Assembly (NCBI RefSeq): GCF_000280055.1
Contig: NZ_ALAB01000024.1
Coordinates: 62,001-126,000, forward strand
Source of the DNA: Alishewanella aestuarii B11
Lineage (GTDB): Bacteria > Pseudomonadota > Gammaproteobacteria > Enterobacterales > Alteromonadaceae
Length of the DNA stretch: 64,000 bases
Direction: 5' to 3'
The notes beneath the pieces were generated by a model. It did no database searches. It was given only the letters and a program-made list of their open reading frames with translations, and was not told the origin of the DNA. The stretch's first letter is position 1; every line of letters starts with the position of its first letter. The position numbers and the translations under genes were made by a program. This document shows, in pieces, positions 27,882 through 36,615 of the stretch.

Positions 27882-28517
27882 ATGCCGCCAATTTATGCAG
27901 TGCTTACCGGTGATTTCGTAAATTCACGCCATGTAGCGAGTGAGCATTACGACACCATTTTGTACCAACTTGAGCAGTTATTGCTTTCACAAACGGATCA
28001 ATTGGCGTGCAGCTTTAATTTTTATCGGGGTGATGCTTTTCAAATCCTGTTACCAAAGCCGCAAGCTTCGGTAATGCTGGCTTTTTATATCCGTTTAACC
28101 ATGCTTAGTTTGGGACAGGATTGTAAAATTAGTATCGGTATAGGGGGAGTGAGTAATTTACGCAAGGACGTAAAAAGTGCCAGTGGTGCCGCCTTTATCT
28201 TATCTGGCAATGGCTTGGATAAACTTGTCTCCGGGCAGCGCTTGGCCATTTTCAGTGAGCAAGCCGAGCTACAGCAGGTACTGGGTGTGCCTTTGCGGTT
28301 GGCTGATGCCATGTTAAGTAAGTTAACCGCCCGCCAAGCTGAAGCCTTGTTGTTATACCTGTTAGCTCCTGGTAGCTCGCATGATGCTATCGCAAGTAAA
28401 CTGGGCACATCCAGAGCAAACGTGACAAAATTATTGAACAACAGCCACGCAGATTATCAGTTGGTAGAATCGTTTTTGGCATATTGCGAGCACCATATTA
28501 CAGGACGTATCGGATGA
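27882..28517 (+). CDS. SatD-family protein with C-terminal helix-turn-helix
   Basis: A 211-residue protein starting MPPIYAVLTGDFVNSRHV, the conserved SatD N-terminus. A cyclase-like middle part follows (FYRGDAFQILLPKP, IGIGGVSNL). Residues ~160-195 form a helix-turn-helix (HDAIASKLGTSRANVTKLLN). The family is poorly characterised; the name comes from a streptococcal acid-tolerance locus. It may bind DNA and control its own promoter, which carries three palindromes. It overlaps the DUF3307 gene by four bases (ATGA). A TTG start at 27840 is rejected because it lies inside an operator and the -10 box. Confidence 0.75.
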   Translation: MPPIYAVLTGDFVNSRHVASEHYDTILYQLEQLLLSQTDQLACSFNFYRGDAFQILLPKPQASVMLAFYIRLTMLSLGQDCKISIGIGGVSNLRKDVKSASGAAFILSGNGLDKLVSGQRLAIFSEQAELQQVLGVPLRLADAMLSKLTARQAEALLLYLLAPGSSHDAIASKLGTSRANVTKLLNNSHADYQLVESFLAYCEHHITGRIG

Positions 28518-29260
28518 GTGATTTAAGTCTGTTTCTTAGTTTAATCCTGGTTCATCTACTTGCTGATTTTTTCTTGCAGCCAACCAGTTGGGTTGTTGCA
28601 AGGTCAGATAGACATTGGCGCTGTGCCGCTTTGTATTATCACGGTTTGGTGCACTTCGGCCTTAACTTGTTTGTATTAGTTAGTTGGCATTTTTTAAGTT
28701 GGCCCAGCATGAGTTTGTGGAGTGTTATTGCTTTTGCGCTAATACTTGCCATCAGCCATATACTCATTGATCTGGTTAAGTCCTATTACAGTGGGCTAGG
28801 CTATTTTATCGCTGATCAATTGTTGCACGTGTTGATAGTGGTAATAGTGTGGCTGTGTTTAACAGACATTGGCTTTGGCGTGATATTGCAATATGTTAAA
28901 TCATTACTCGACGCTCAGAATTTACTGATATTACTCGCGTACTTGCTATTAATGAAACCGGCATCCTTATTAATCAGTTTAGTACTGGCAAAGCTGGTAA
29001 CACCTAAGTCGACCAGTAAGCAAGGCTCTCCGGCTGGGGGGCATTTAATCGGTATTGCCGAGCGCTTACTAATCTTAACCTTGATACTGGTTGAGCAATA
29101 CTCAGCTATCGGGTTGGTTGTGGCGGCGAAGTCGGTACTGCGCTTTAACGATTTGCGGGATTCACATGACAGGGCACTGACAGAATATATTCTGCTTGGT
29201 TCATTACTGAGTTTTAGTATTACTTTACTGGTCGCTATCGCCTTGCTAAATGCTCGTTAA
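28514..29260 (+). CDS. DUF3307 membrane protein
   Basis: A 248-residue inner-membrane protein with about six hydrophobic segments. The N-terminal LSLILVHLLADFFLQPTSWV is the DUF3307 signature, with a conserved HLLADF. ATG 28514 overlaps the SatD stop, and CAGGA lies 8 bases upstream. DUF3307 genes are often found beside SatD genes, so the two probably work together. The function is unknown. A DNA-binding/sensor protein plus membrane protein pair is the safest reading. Confidence 0.8.
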   Translation: MSDLSLFLSLILVHLLADFFLQPTSWVVARSDRHWRCAALYYHGLVHFGLNLFVLVSWHFLSWPSMSLWSVIAFALILAISHILIDLVKSYYSGLGYFIADQLLHVLIVVIVWLCLTDIGFGVILQYVKSLLDAQNLLILLAYLLLMKPASLLISLVLAKLVTPKSTSKQGSPAGGHLIGIAERLLILTLILVEQYSAIGLVVAAKSVLRFNDLRDSHDRALTEYILLGSLLSFSITLLVAIALLNAR

Positions 29261-29365
29261 TGACTAACCGGCAAGGAGTAATTTCAGGATTAAGGCGTCG
29301 ACTTGATGATGGCTAAAAGATTAATTAAGCAGGTGAACGAGAAAACTTTTTGAGTGAGGATTAAA

Positions 29366-29442
29366 TGGTCGGTACGGCGGGATTTGAACCCACGACCCCT
29401 GACACCCCATGACAGTGCGCTACCAAGCTGCGCTACGTACCG
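29366..29442 (-). tRNA. proL: tRNA-Pro(GGG)
   Basis: A 77-base tRNA with acceptor arms CGGTACG and CGTACCG, encoded 3' CCA and T-loop GGGTTCAAATC. The anticodon loop ATGGGGT gives anticodon GGG. The anticodon stem CTGTC/GTCAG has a U-U mismatch at positions 30 and 40, also present in E. coli proL. It stands alone, convergent with the DUF3307 gene. Confidence 0.95.
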
Positions 29443-29453
29443 ACGTAGGGCGT

Positions 29454-29481
29454 ATCATAATGATTTCGGTATGAAATGCAA
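29454..29481 (-). promoter_or_regulatory. Promoter of tRNA-Pro(GGG)
   Basis: On the minus strand TTGCAT and TATGAT are 16 bases apart, followed by the GC-rich discriminator ACGCCCT just before the tRNA 5' end. A GC-rich discriminator is typical of stringently controlled stable RNA promoters. Confidence 0.6.
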
Positions 29482-29619
29482 TGCGCTTTTGTGTGAGTGC
29501 AGCTTTTTTACGCAGCGTTGCTGCTCCGATGTTTTCGACAAAGTTATTGCGGTGCTGGCGAATTCCGTCTGAAAGAGTAGAATACGCCTCTTTATAATAA
29601 TTAGCAGTGTTGTAAGCTT

Positions 29620-30759
29620 GTGAGCGACATCCAGAACGATCCTTTTGCCGATATCCGGCCTTATCATGACCATGAAGTTCAAGCCGCTATTGGCCGGCTG
29701 ATTGCCGATCAGGAATTTATTGCTGCCATTTTGCATTACCGCTTTCCGCATCTGGCCGGCAGTTTTGGCTGGTTGCTAGCGCCGGCGGTCAAGTTTTTCC
29801 TAAAACGCAAATGGGCCAAGCTGCGCTCTATTGCGCAGGTGCAGCTGCAGGTTGCCGCCTTTATGGAGCGGATGCTGAAAACCTCGACCACTGCGATGAC
29901 CTTTAGCGGGATGGAACATTTAAAGCCGGGTCAGGCGTATTTGTTTATCTCCAACCATCGCGATATTGCGATGGATCCGGCGCTGGTTAACTGGTGTTTG
30001 CATAAGCATGGCTTTGAGACGGTACGGATCGCCATTGGCGATAACCTGCTGCGTAAAGCCTGTGCTACCGAGCTGATGAAGCTGAATAAAAGCTTTATCG
30101 TCAAACGCGGCGCCAAAGGGCCGCGGGAAATGCTGAAAAATCTGTCGCAACTCTCGGCCTATATTCGCCATTCGTTGGATGAACAGCAATCTATCTGGAT
30201 TGCGCAAAAAGAAGGCCGCGCCAAAGATGGTAATGATGAAACCGATCCGGCAATTCTGAAAATGTTTTATATGGAAGGCAAAAAGCGCGGTGACAGCTTT
30301 GCTGACTATATGCGCAACCTGAATATCGTGCCGGTGTGTTTATCGTATGAGTTAGATCCCTGTGATCAGGATAAAGCCAGAGAACTTTCTCACAAACAGC
30401 ATCATGGTAATTACCAGAAAGGTGAGTTTGAAGATATCGATGCCATTATCAAAGGCATTGTCGGCTTTAAAGGCCGGGTGCATGTTGCCTTCGCTAAACC
30501 GTTAACTGATATTCCGGCGGATGCTGACGCGCTGGCCGCGATGATTGATCAGCAGATCTGGCAAAACTATAAACTGTTTCCGGTTAATTATCTGGCCGCA
30601 GGTGACAGCGCCAAAGCCGATGCCGCACAGCAGGCAAGCTGGCAACAAAGGCTGGATGCGTTACCGCCGGAGTCGCAGCCGTTTTTAACACAAATGTATG
30701 CTGCCCCGGTGCTGAAACAGCATACGCAAGCGGCTGAAAGGCCGGTAACTAACGCCTGA
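29620..30759 (+). CDS. PlsC-like 1-acyl-glycerol-3-phosphate acyltransferase family protein
   Basis: A 379-residue protein with the acyltransferase motif I as SNHRDIAMDPAL near residue 110 and a later EGRAKDG motif like the EGTRS block. No clear membrane helix is seen; the family associates peripherally. It probably transfers an acyl chain to a glycerol phosphate or related lipid. The GTG start at 29620 lacks a clear ribosome-binding site, so the start is uncertain. Its stop overlaps the next ATG (TGATG), indicating coupling. Confidence 0.8.
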   Translation: MSDIQNDPFADIRPYHDHEVQAAIGRLIADQEFIAAILHYRFPHLAGSFGWLLAPAVKFFLKRKWAKLRSIAQVQLQVAAFMERMLKTSTTAMTFSGMEHLKPGQAYLFISNHRDIAMDPALVNWCLHKHGFETVRIAIGDNLLRKACATELMKLNKSFIVKRGAKGPREMLKNLSQLSAYIRHSLDEQQSIWIAQKEGRAKDGNDETDPAILKMFYMEGKKRGDSFADYMRNLNIVPVCLSYELDPCDQDKARELSHKQHHGNYQKGEFEDIDAIIKGIVGFKGRVHVAFAKPLTDIPADADALAAMIDQQIWQNYKLFPVNYLAAGDSAKADAAQQASWQQRLDALPPESQPFLTQMYAAPVLKQHTQAAERPVTNA

Positions 30760-31610
30760 TGGGCTATCTCGTTGGTGTTACGCTGTTATGGGCGTTTTCA
30801 TTTAGCCTGATTGGTGTGTATCTGGCCGGGCAGGTCGATGCCTATTTTGCGGTGCTGACCCGAATAGCGCTGGCATTGCTGGTATTTTTACCCTGGTTGC
30901 TGCGTTATCCGATAAAAGCCGGCTTGGCGCTGCAGCTAGCCGCGCTTGGTGCGGTGCAACTGGGGCTGATGTACCTGTTTTATTATCAGTCGTTTTTGTT
31001 GTTGTCGGTACCACAGGTACTGGTATTTACCATCTTTACCCCGGTTTATATTACGCTGCTTTACGATGTGCTGGCCGGGCGCTTTCAGCCGCGCTTTTTA
31101 CTGGCGGCGGCAATGGCGGTAGTGGCCGCGGCGATTATGCGTGATGGCATGCCGGCACCGGATTACTGGCTTGGCTTTTTGGTGGTGCAGGGCGCTAACC
31201 TATGTTTTGCTGCCGGGCAGGTTGGTTATAAACGGCTAATGCAGCAAGGTGAAGCGCCTGCCAGCTTGCAATACCAGCAGTTTGGCTGGTTTTATGTCGG
31301 CGCACTGCTGGTGGCACTGCCGGCTTGGTTTATCCTCGGCACAGCCCAATATCCGGTTAATGCCACGCAGTGGGCCGTATTATTATGGCTGGGGCTAGTT
31401 GCCTCCGGCGGCGGTTATTACTGGTGGAATAAAGGCGCCAGTCTGGTCTCCAGTGGTACTCTGGCGGTAATGAATAATGCACTGATCCCGGCGGGTTTGC
31501 TGGTAAATCTGTTAATTTGGAACCGCAGCGCCAATCTTTGGTCTCTGGCTTTGGGCTCGGTAATTTTGCTGGCGTCGCTTTGGTTATGCCGGCCGGCAAG
31601 ACAGGAGTAA
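30759..31610 (+). CDS. EamA/DMT family transporter
   Basis: A 283-residue integral membrane protein with ten predicted helices in two EamA repeats (TLLWAFSFSLIGVYLAGQ at the start; LGLVASGGGYYWWNKG in the second half). Such proteins export or import metabolites and amino acids; the substrate cannot be read. It is coupled to the acyltransferase gene by a one-base overlap and followed by the DUF2960 gene 6 bases later. Confidence 0.85.
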   Translation: MGYLVGVTLLWAFSFSLIGVYLAGQVDAYFAVLTRIALALLVFLPWLLRYPIKAGLALQLAALGAVQLGLMYLFYYQSFLLLSVPQVLVFTIFTPVYITLLYDVLAGRFQPRFLLAAAMAVVAAAIMRDGMPAPDYWLGFLVVQGANLCFAAGQVGYKRLMQQGEAPASLQYQQFGWFYVGALLVALPAWFILGTAQYPVNATQWAVLLWLGLVASGGGYYWWNKGASLVSSGTLAVMNNALIPAGLLVNLLIWNRSANLWSLALGSVILLASLWLCRPARQE

Positions 31611-31616
31611 ACCGAT

Positions 31617-31874
31617 ATGGCACGACAGGTCACCTACTTATACAAGGGGCAACGCAAAGTCATTGCCTTTAGTTTTGATCGCTTTCGCGACCCTTATGAA
31701 GCCGCCGCGGCGGAAGAGGGCATTGACTTAACGCAGTTTCTGGCGATGGAAAAGCAATTAATGCAAACCGCTAAAGATAAGTCGGCAATTAAAAACTATC
31801 GATTACAAACATTTAGTAAATTTGGGTTTGCAGAGATCGCCTTTGTGCGCGAGAATCCGCCAACAGAAGAATAA
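31617..31874 (+). CDS. Small DUF2960-like protein
   Basis: An 85-residue soluble protein, MARQVTYLYKGQRKVIAFSF at the N-terminus, with a conserved RDPYEAAAAEEGID stretch. I assign it to DUF2960, a short family of Shewanella-like bacteria, with moderate confidence. No function is known. AGGAG lies about 10 bases before the ATG. It sits in the same operon as the transporter. Confidence 0.62.
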   Translation: MARQVTYLYKGQRKVIAFSFDRFRDPYEAAAAEEGIDLTQFLAMEKQLMQTAKDKSAIKNYRLQTFSKFGFAEIAFVRENPPTEE

Positions 31875-31935
31875 CAGTCTGCGCGATCCTATTGGATTGC
31901 CGCAGCGTATCAGCCTACAACCAATGAGTTTTGTT

Positions 31936-33066
31936 ATGAAAATTACCGCAAATTTTGACAGTGGCAATATCGAAGTTATCAATGCCACCGATCCGAATAA
32001 TATTCAACTGGCGATCCGTAAAGACAATATGTCGGATTTTTACCAGTGGTTCCATTTTCGCTTAAACAGCCCCCATGCCCAGGTGCATAAACTGCACATT
32101 ACCAATGCCGGCAAATCGGCCTATCCGGATGGCTGGAAAGACTATCAGGCAGTGGCCTCTTATGATCGGCAGAACTGGTTCCGGGTCGAAACCGAATATG
32201 ACGGCAATACCCTGACCATTACCCATTATCCGGAAGCCGAGTCAGTTTATTTTGCTTACTTCGCGCCTTATAGCTACGAGCGGCATATGGATCTGTTGCA
32301 TCAGGCACAAAACGACTACAACTGTCAGCTGGTTGAACTGGGCGAAACCCTGGATGGCCGCGATATGAGTATGCTGGTAGTCGGTGAGCCGGATGACAGC
32401 AAAAAGAAAGTCTGGATCATTGCCCGGCAACACCCGGGTGAAACCATGGCCGAGTGGTTTGTCGAAGGCTTATTAGATCGCCTGCTGGATGAAGATGACG
32501 GCGTAGCGCGTAGCCTGCTGGCCAAAGCCGTGTTTTACATAGTACCTAATATGAACCCGGATGGCAGCGTGCGTGGTCATCTGCGTACCAACGCCGTTGG
32601 CGTTAACCTGAACCGCGAATGGCAAAACCCGAGTATGGAACAGAGCCCGGAAGTGTTCCTGGTGCGCCAGAAGATGCTGGAGCTGGGACTGGATATGCTG
32701 CTGGATGTGCACGGTGATGAAAACCTGCCGTACAACTTTGTCGCCGGTGCCGAGGGCGTGCCTTCCTATAACGCCAAAATGGCGCAGTTAGAAACTAGCT
32801 TTAAGCAAGCGCTGCTGGCGGTAACACCAGAGTTTCAGACCACTTACGGCTATGATCGCGATGAGCCGGGCAAAGCCAATTTAACCGTGTGTTCAAACTG
32901 GGTTGCCGAGCAATTTAAAACCCTGGCCTATACGCTGGAGATGCCGTTTAAAGATAACGCCAACCTGCCGGATGAAGCCTATGGTTGGTCAGACGTACGG
33001 TCAATGAAACTGGGGCAGGATGCGTTAACGGCGATTTTGGCCGTAGTTGATGATTTAGGTCAGTAA
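31936..33066 (+). CDS. M14-type cytosolic zinc carboxypeptidase
   Basis: A 376-residue M14 metallocarboxypeptidase without signal peptide. An N-terminal beta domain is followed by the catalytic domain, with zinc ligands His166 and Glu169 in RQHPGET, His259 in DVHGDEN and catalytic Glu335 in TLEMPFK. This matches bacterial relatives of cytosolic carboxypeptidases that remove C-terminal residues, in eukaryotes from tubulin; the bacterial substrate is unknown. ATG 31936 is preferred; ATG 31924 is four codons upstream. Confidence 0.88.
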   Translation: MKITANFDSGNIEVINATDPNNIQLAIRKDNMSDFYQWFHFRLNSPHAQVHKLHITNAGKSAYPDGWKDYQAVASYDRQNWFRVETEYDGNTLTITHYPEAESVYFAYFAPYSYERHMDLLHQAQNDYNCQLVELGETLDGRDMSMLVVGEPDDSKKKVWIIARQHPGETMAEWFVEGLLDRLLDEDDGVARSLLAKAVFYIVPNMNPDGSVRGHLRTNAVGVNLNREWQNPSMEQSPEVFLVRQKMLELGLDMLLDVHGDENLPYNFVAGAEGVPSYNAKMAQLETSFKQALLAVTPEFQTTYGYDRDEPGKANLTVCSNWVAEQFKTLAYTLEMPFKDNANLPDEAYGWSDVRSMKLGQDALTAILAVVDDLGQ

Positions 33067-33094
33067 TAACAACCTAACCACACAGGAACAGCAG

Positions 33095-33421
33095 ATGGCA
33101 ATTATTTCCTGCCCGGTGTGCCAACACCGGGTTTCTAACAAAGCAGCAGAGTGCCCGAAGTGTAAAACCGATCTGACTGCGGCCACGCCGGAGAAACTGG
33201 CGGCGCAGCATCGGGATCGGATGCTCAGACAGTCACAATCACTGATGAATCAGTCGATGTTGGCGTTACTGCTGTTTCTTGGTGGCTTCGGTATTCTGTA
33301 CTGGTGGCAACCGGAAACCGGCAGCTATAACGAATATGTCTCAACGGCGGCGATCGCGCTGGGTTTTATCTGGTATGTGGTTTGCCGCGCCCGGATTATC
33401 TGGTTAAAGCGTAAGAAGTAG
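33095..33421 (+). CDS. Zinc-ribbon membrane protein, hypothetical
   Basis: A 108-residue protein with an N-terminal double CxxC zinc ribbon (CPVCQHRVSNKAAECPKC) followed by two hydrophobic helices (LALLLFLGGFGILYWW and AAIALGFIWYVVC) and a basic end. It is likely an inner-membrane protein with a cytoplasmic zinc ribbon. The function is unknown. A CAGGA site precedes the ATG, and the next gene begins one base after its stop. Confidence 0.7.
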   Translation: MAIISCPVCQHRVSNKAAECPKCKTDLTAATPEKLAAQHRDRMLRQSQSLMNQSMLALLLFLGGFGILYWWQPETGSYNEYVSTAAIALGFIWYVVCRARIIWLKRKK

Positions 33422-33422
33422 T

Positions 33423-33704
33423 ATGGATTTTAATGCACTGGTCAGCGCTATGGCGCCTGACACCTACGAAAAACTGGCGCAGGCGGCCGAAACTGGCCGC
33501 TGGGCCGATGGCACGCCGCTGTCTGACGAGCAAAAAGCCCACACCCTGCAACTGGTGATGGCTTATCAGGCCAAGGTAATGAAATCGGACGAGATTTTTA
33601 CCGTTGGCGCCGATGGCCAAATTGTCCATAAATCCAAAGCTGAATTAAAAAAGCAATTTTCTGATCCTGCCGCTATCGCAAGGTTTTCACACGATGATCT
33701 TTAA
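33423..33704 (+). CDS. yeaC: DUF1315 (YeaC-like) protein
   Basis: A 93-residue protein, MAPDTYEKLAQAAETGRWADG, matching the DUF1315/YeaC family. No function is known. It overlaps the DUF349 gene by 11 bases, so translation is probably coupled. Confidence 0.78.
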   Translation: MDFNALVSAMAPDTYEKLAQAAETGRWADGTPLSDEQKAHTLQLVMAYQAKVMKSDEIFTVGADGQIVHKSKAELKKQFSDPAAIARFSHDDL

Positions 33705-36417
33705 ACGCTGGTTTAAACCCAAATGGCAACATCAGGATGCCGCAGTACGCCTACAGGCGCTGGAAAGTCTGGATCCGCAAAATACCGAACATAAAAACAC
33801 CCTGCATGAGCTGGCCTTTAATGACGGCGCCGAAGCAGTGCGCAAGGCTGCGCTGCACCGCTTAAATGATTTTGCACTATGGTGGCAAGCCAGTAAGCAG
33901 GACGCTGCCGAGCGCCTAAAACTTTATGCCGAGCAACAGCTGATCCAGCAGTTGCTAACCGGTAAGGTGGCCGCAGGTTTAAAACAGAAATTTATCGAAC
34001 AATGTCAGCGCAGCAGTATTCTGGAGCAACTGGCACTGCAGGATAGCGATGTTAGTTTGCGCTTTAGTTTGCTACAGCGGCTGGAGCGTCAGGATCTGGT
34101 GCTGCAAAGCCTGCAGGATGCTGATTTCCCGGTGGCGTTAAAAGCGCGCTTACTTACCGACATCCAGGATGAAAAGCAGCTCGATAAGCTGGCGAAGCAA
34201 TTGCCGGGCGAACTGGCCGAGCAGGCGGCACAACAACTGGCCAAGCTACAGGCAGATAAGCAGCGCCCGGTAAAACTGCGCAAAGAACTTACCTTGTTAC
34301 TGGCCAAGTTAAATGCGCTTCGCGAGCGCACTAACCTGAGCGACGTGCCGGCACTGCAACAGCAACTGGCGACCGAATGGCAGCAGCTGGCTGCCGATCT
34401 GCCGTTGTTACCTGAGGCCGAAGCGGCACAGTATCAGGATAAGTTTCAGCAGTTAAACAGCAAGTTATCCGACTGGTTAGCACCCAAATTAGCCGAAATT
34501 GCAGCAAAGCAGCGGGAGGCTGAGCAGCAGGCTCAGGCTGCAGCCAGTTTTCAGCAGTTACATCAGGCGGTAACGGCATTACAGCAGCAAATCAGTGTAC
34601 AACTGACTGCGCTATCCTCTCTGACGCCAGAACAGCTGTCATTGTTAGAAGCGGCGCACCGTGAACTGTTACAGGAGCTCTCTGCCGCCCCCCTGGCCGA
34701 AAGAGAGCAACAACAGCTTTCGGTACAACTGCAAAATCTGGCGCAGCAGCTTAGCGCCTTGCCGGCAGCTGCGGCAAAGTTGCAGCAACTAACGCTGTTA
34801 GTGTCAGAGTTTAGCGATATAGCACTGCCGCAAACCGCAACCGATTTGCCAGTGGCGGAGCACCATTATTCGCAGTTTAAAGCCAGCTGGCGGCAGCTGG
34901 AGCAGGGGCTGGGTTTACCTGTGCCACAGCCATTACTGGCCGAACGCCAGCAACTGCAGCAACGCTGGAAAGAGGCACTGACCGGCTTGCAGCAACAGCA
35001 ACAACGCCAGTTACGGCAATTACGCAGCAAATGTGCAGAGTTTAAACGCTTGCACAGTGCCGGCCGTTATAAGGTCTTGTTTGGGCTCTATAAAGGTCTG
35101 ACCGAGGATTATCAGCAGCTAGACACCAGCTTACAGCAGCAAGCCGAGCGGGATTTTAGCGAAGTTAGCGCACTGTATCAGGCGCTGAACGAGCTGCAGC
35201 AATATATTGCCACGCCGCGAAAACGCGAGATGCTACAACAGATGCAGCAACTCTCTGCTGAGCCGCTAACCGATGCCAAAGCGCGTGCTGAGCAGGTGAA
35301 GCTCAGCCGCGCTAACTGGAACTCGCTGGGTAAAGCCGATCCGGCGGAAGACGATAGCCTGAACCAGGCGTTTGACCTGGCCTGTGAAGCTGCCTTTGCC
35401 CCGTGTCGCGAGTTTTTTGCCAAGCAGGATGCCGAACGTGCTGCACACTTGGCGCAGCGGCAGCAAATTCTGACCGAACTGGCGTTATTGCTGCATACAG
35501 AGCTGCCGGAAAAAGCGCTGGAACAATCGCTGCGTCAGTTAACCCAACGCTGGCGTGAGGCCGGCGCGGTAAACCGGCAGGATTATCAGGCGTTACAGCA
35601 ACAGTATCAGCAACTTACCCAGCAGTTAAAAGCCCGCTTAAACCAGGCACAGCAAACCCAGGCCGCAGCAAAACAGGCATTGATTGACGATGCCAAAGCC
35701 GCATTATTGCTAACCGATGCTGGCCAAACGGCGTCGGTGTTAAAAGAATTGCAGCAACGCTGGAAACAACTGGGTTTTGCCGGCAAGCAACAGGATCAGA
35801 GCTTATGGTTAGAGTTCCGCGCACTGTGCGATGGGTTCTTTAATCAACGTCAGGCCGAGCATCAGGCGCAGCAAGCCGCGCAGCAGCAGGCGTGGTCGGC
35901 CCTGCAACAGCAGTTGCAAGATATTACTCAGGCGCTGACTGCTGCCACAGACTTAAGCACGGTACAACAGCTGCAACAGCAATTGCAGCAGCTGAGCTTG
36001 CCGGATCTGGCCGAAGCCCGGGCCGCGCGTGAACAACTGGCCGCTGAATTAGCCAGTAAAGCCGCCGGTATGCGTCAGCAAAAGCACAAAGCCGAGTTAA
36101 ACCAGTTATTCGAAGCGCTGGCTGCAGGCCAGTGGCGCCCAGAGCTGGTACCCGCCGGTTATCGTGATGCTTTACAGGGCGCAACACCGCCACTAAGCCG
36201 ACGCGAACTAACGGTAGCCTTAGAGCTGTTAACCGGGCAGGGCGCAACTCAGGTTGAACCCGGCGAAAAACAGCAGGTGCAGTTAGCGCTGTTATCAATG
36301 AAGCATAACGGTGGTCAGCAGGTTAATGCCGAGCAATTACTGCAACACTGGTTGGCACACGGCCCGGTCGCTGCCAACGAACAACCGTTATTACAACGCG
36401 TCGCCGCACTGTTTTAA
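33694..36417 (+). CDS. DUF349 repeat protein, Gln-rich coiled coil
   Basis: A 907-residue soluble protein. The N-terminal ~150 residues look HEAT-like (DAAVRLQALESLDP). Most of the rest is long helical coiled coil with very high Gln, Leu and Ala content. DUF349 units are visible near residues 530-575 (RANWNSLGKADPAEDDSLNQ), 610-650 and 685-725 (LQQRWKQLGFAGKQQDQSLW). The role is unknown; it may be a structural or scaffold protein. It ends the operon starting near 29.6 kb. Confidence 0.8.
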   Translation: MIFKRWFKPKWQHQDAAVRLQALESLDPQNTEHKNTLHELAFNDGAEAVRKAALHRLNDFALWWQASKQDAAERLKLYAEQQLIQQLLTGKVAAGLKQKFIEQCQRSSILEQLALQDSDVSLRFSLLQRLERQDLVLQSLQDADFPVALKARLLTDIQDEKQLDKLAKQLPGELAEQAAQQLAKLQADKQRPVKLRKELTLLLAKLNALRERTNLSDVPALQQQLATEWQQLAADLPLLPEAEAAQYQDKFQQLNSKLSDWLAPKLAEIAAKQREAEQQAQAAASFQQLHQAVTALQQQISVQLTALSSLTPEQLSLLEAAHRELLQELSAAPLAEREQQQLSVQLQNLAQQLSALPAAAAKLQQLTLLVSEFSDIALPQTATDLPVAEHHYSQFKASWRQLEQGLGLPVPQPLLAERQQLQQRWKEALTGLQQQQQRQLRQLRSKCAEFKRLHSAGRYKVLFGLYKGLTEDYQQLDTSLQQQAERDFSEVSALYQALNELQQYIATPRKREMLQQMQQLSAEPLTDAKARAEQVKLSRANWNSLGKADPAEDDSLNQAFDLACEAAFAPCREFFAKQDAERAAHLAQRQQILTELALLLHTELPEKALEQSLRQLTQRWREAGAVNRQDYQALQQQYQQLTQQLKARLNQAQQTQAAAKQALIDDAKAALLLTDAGQTASVLKELQQRWKQLGFAGKQQDQSLWLEFRALCDGFFNQRQAEHQAQQAAQQQAWSALQQQLQDITQALTAATDLSTVQQLQQQLQQLSLPDLAEARAAREQLAAELASKAAGMRQQKHKAELNQLFEALAAGQWRPELVPAGYRDALQGATPPLSRRELTVALELLTGQGATQVEPGEKQQVQLALLSMKHNGGQQVNAEQLLQHWLAHGPVAANEQPLLQRVAALF

Positions 36418-36425
36418 CAGCATCA

Positions 36426-36456
36426 CGACTCCGGTACGCCTGCCGTACCGGAGTCG
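36426..36456. repeat. Perfect 31-bp palindrome, single copy
   Basis: CGACTCCGGTACG and CGTACCGGAGTCG (13-base perfect arms) flank CCTGC. It lies 8 bases after the DUF349 stop. No T-tract follows. It is the same family as the 38.4 kb array. Confidence 0.85.
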
Positions 36457-36615
36457 GTTCTGCGATAGTGGGCGCATCAAAGATCGCTCCGACAAGCGAT
36501 TTTCTCGATATCGTCAAATATAACTATAAAGAATATAAGAGAGGAATTTGCAATTAGATTTGGCATATAAGGCGTGCTAATTTTGCGAAAACTTTAAATA
36601 AAAAAGGTGCTTAAT

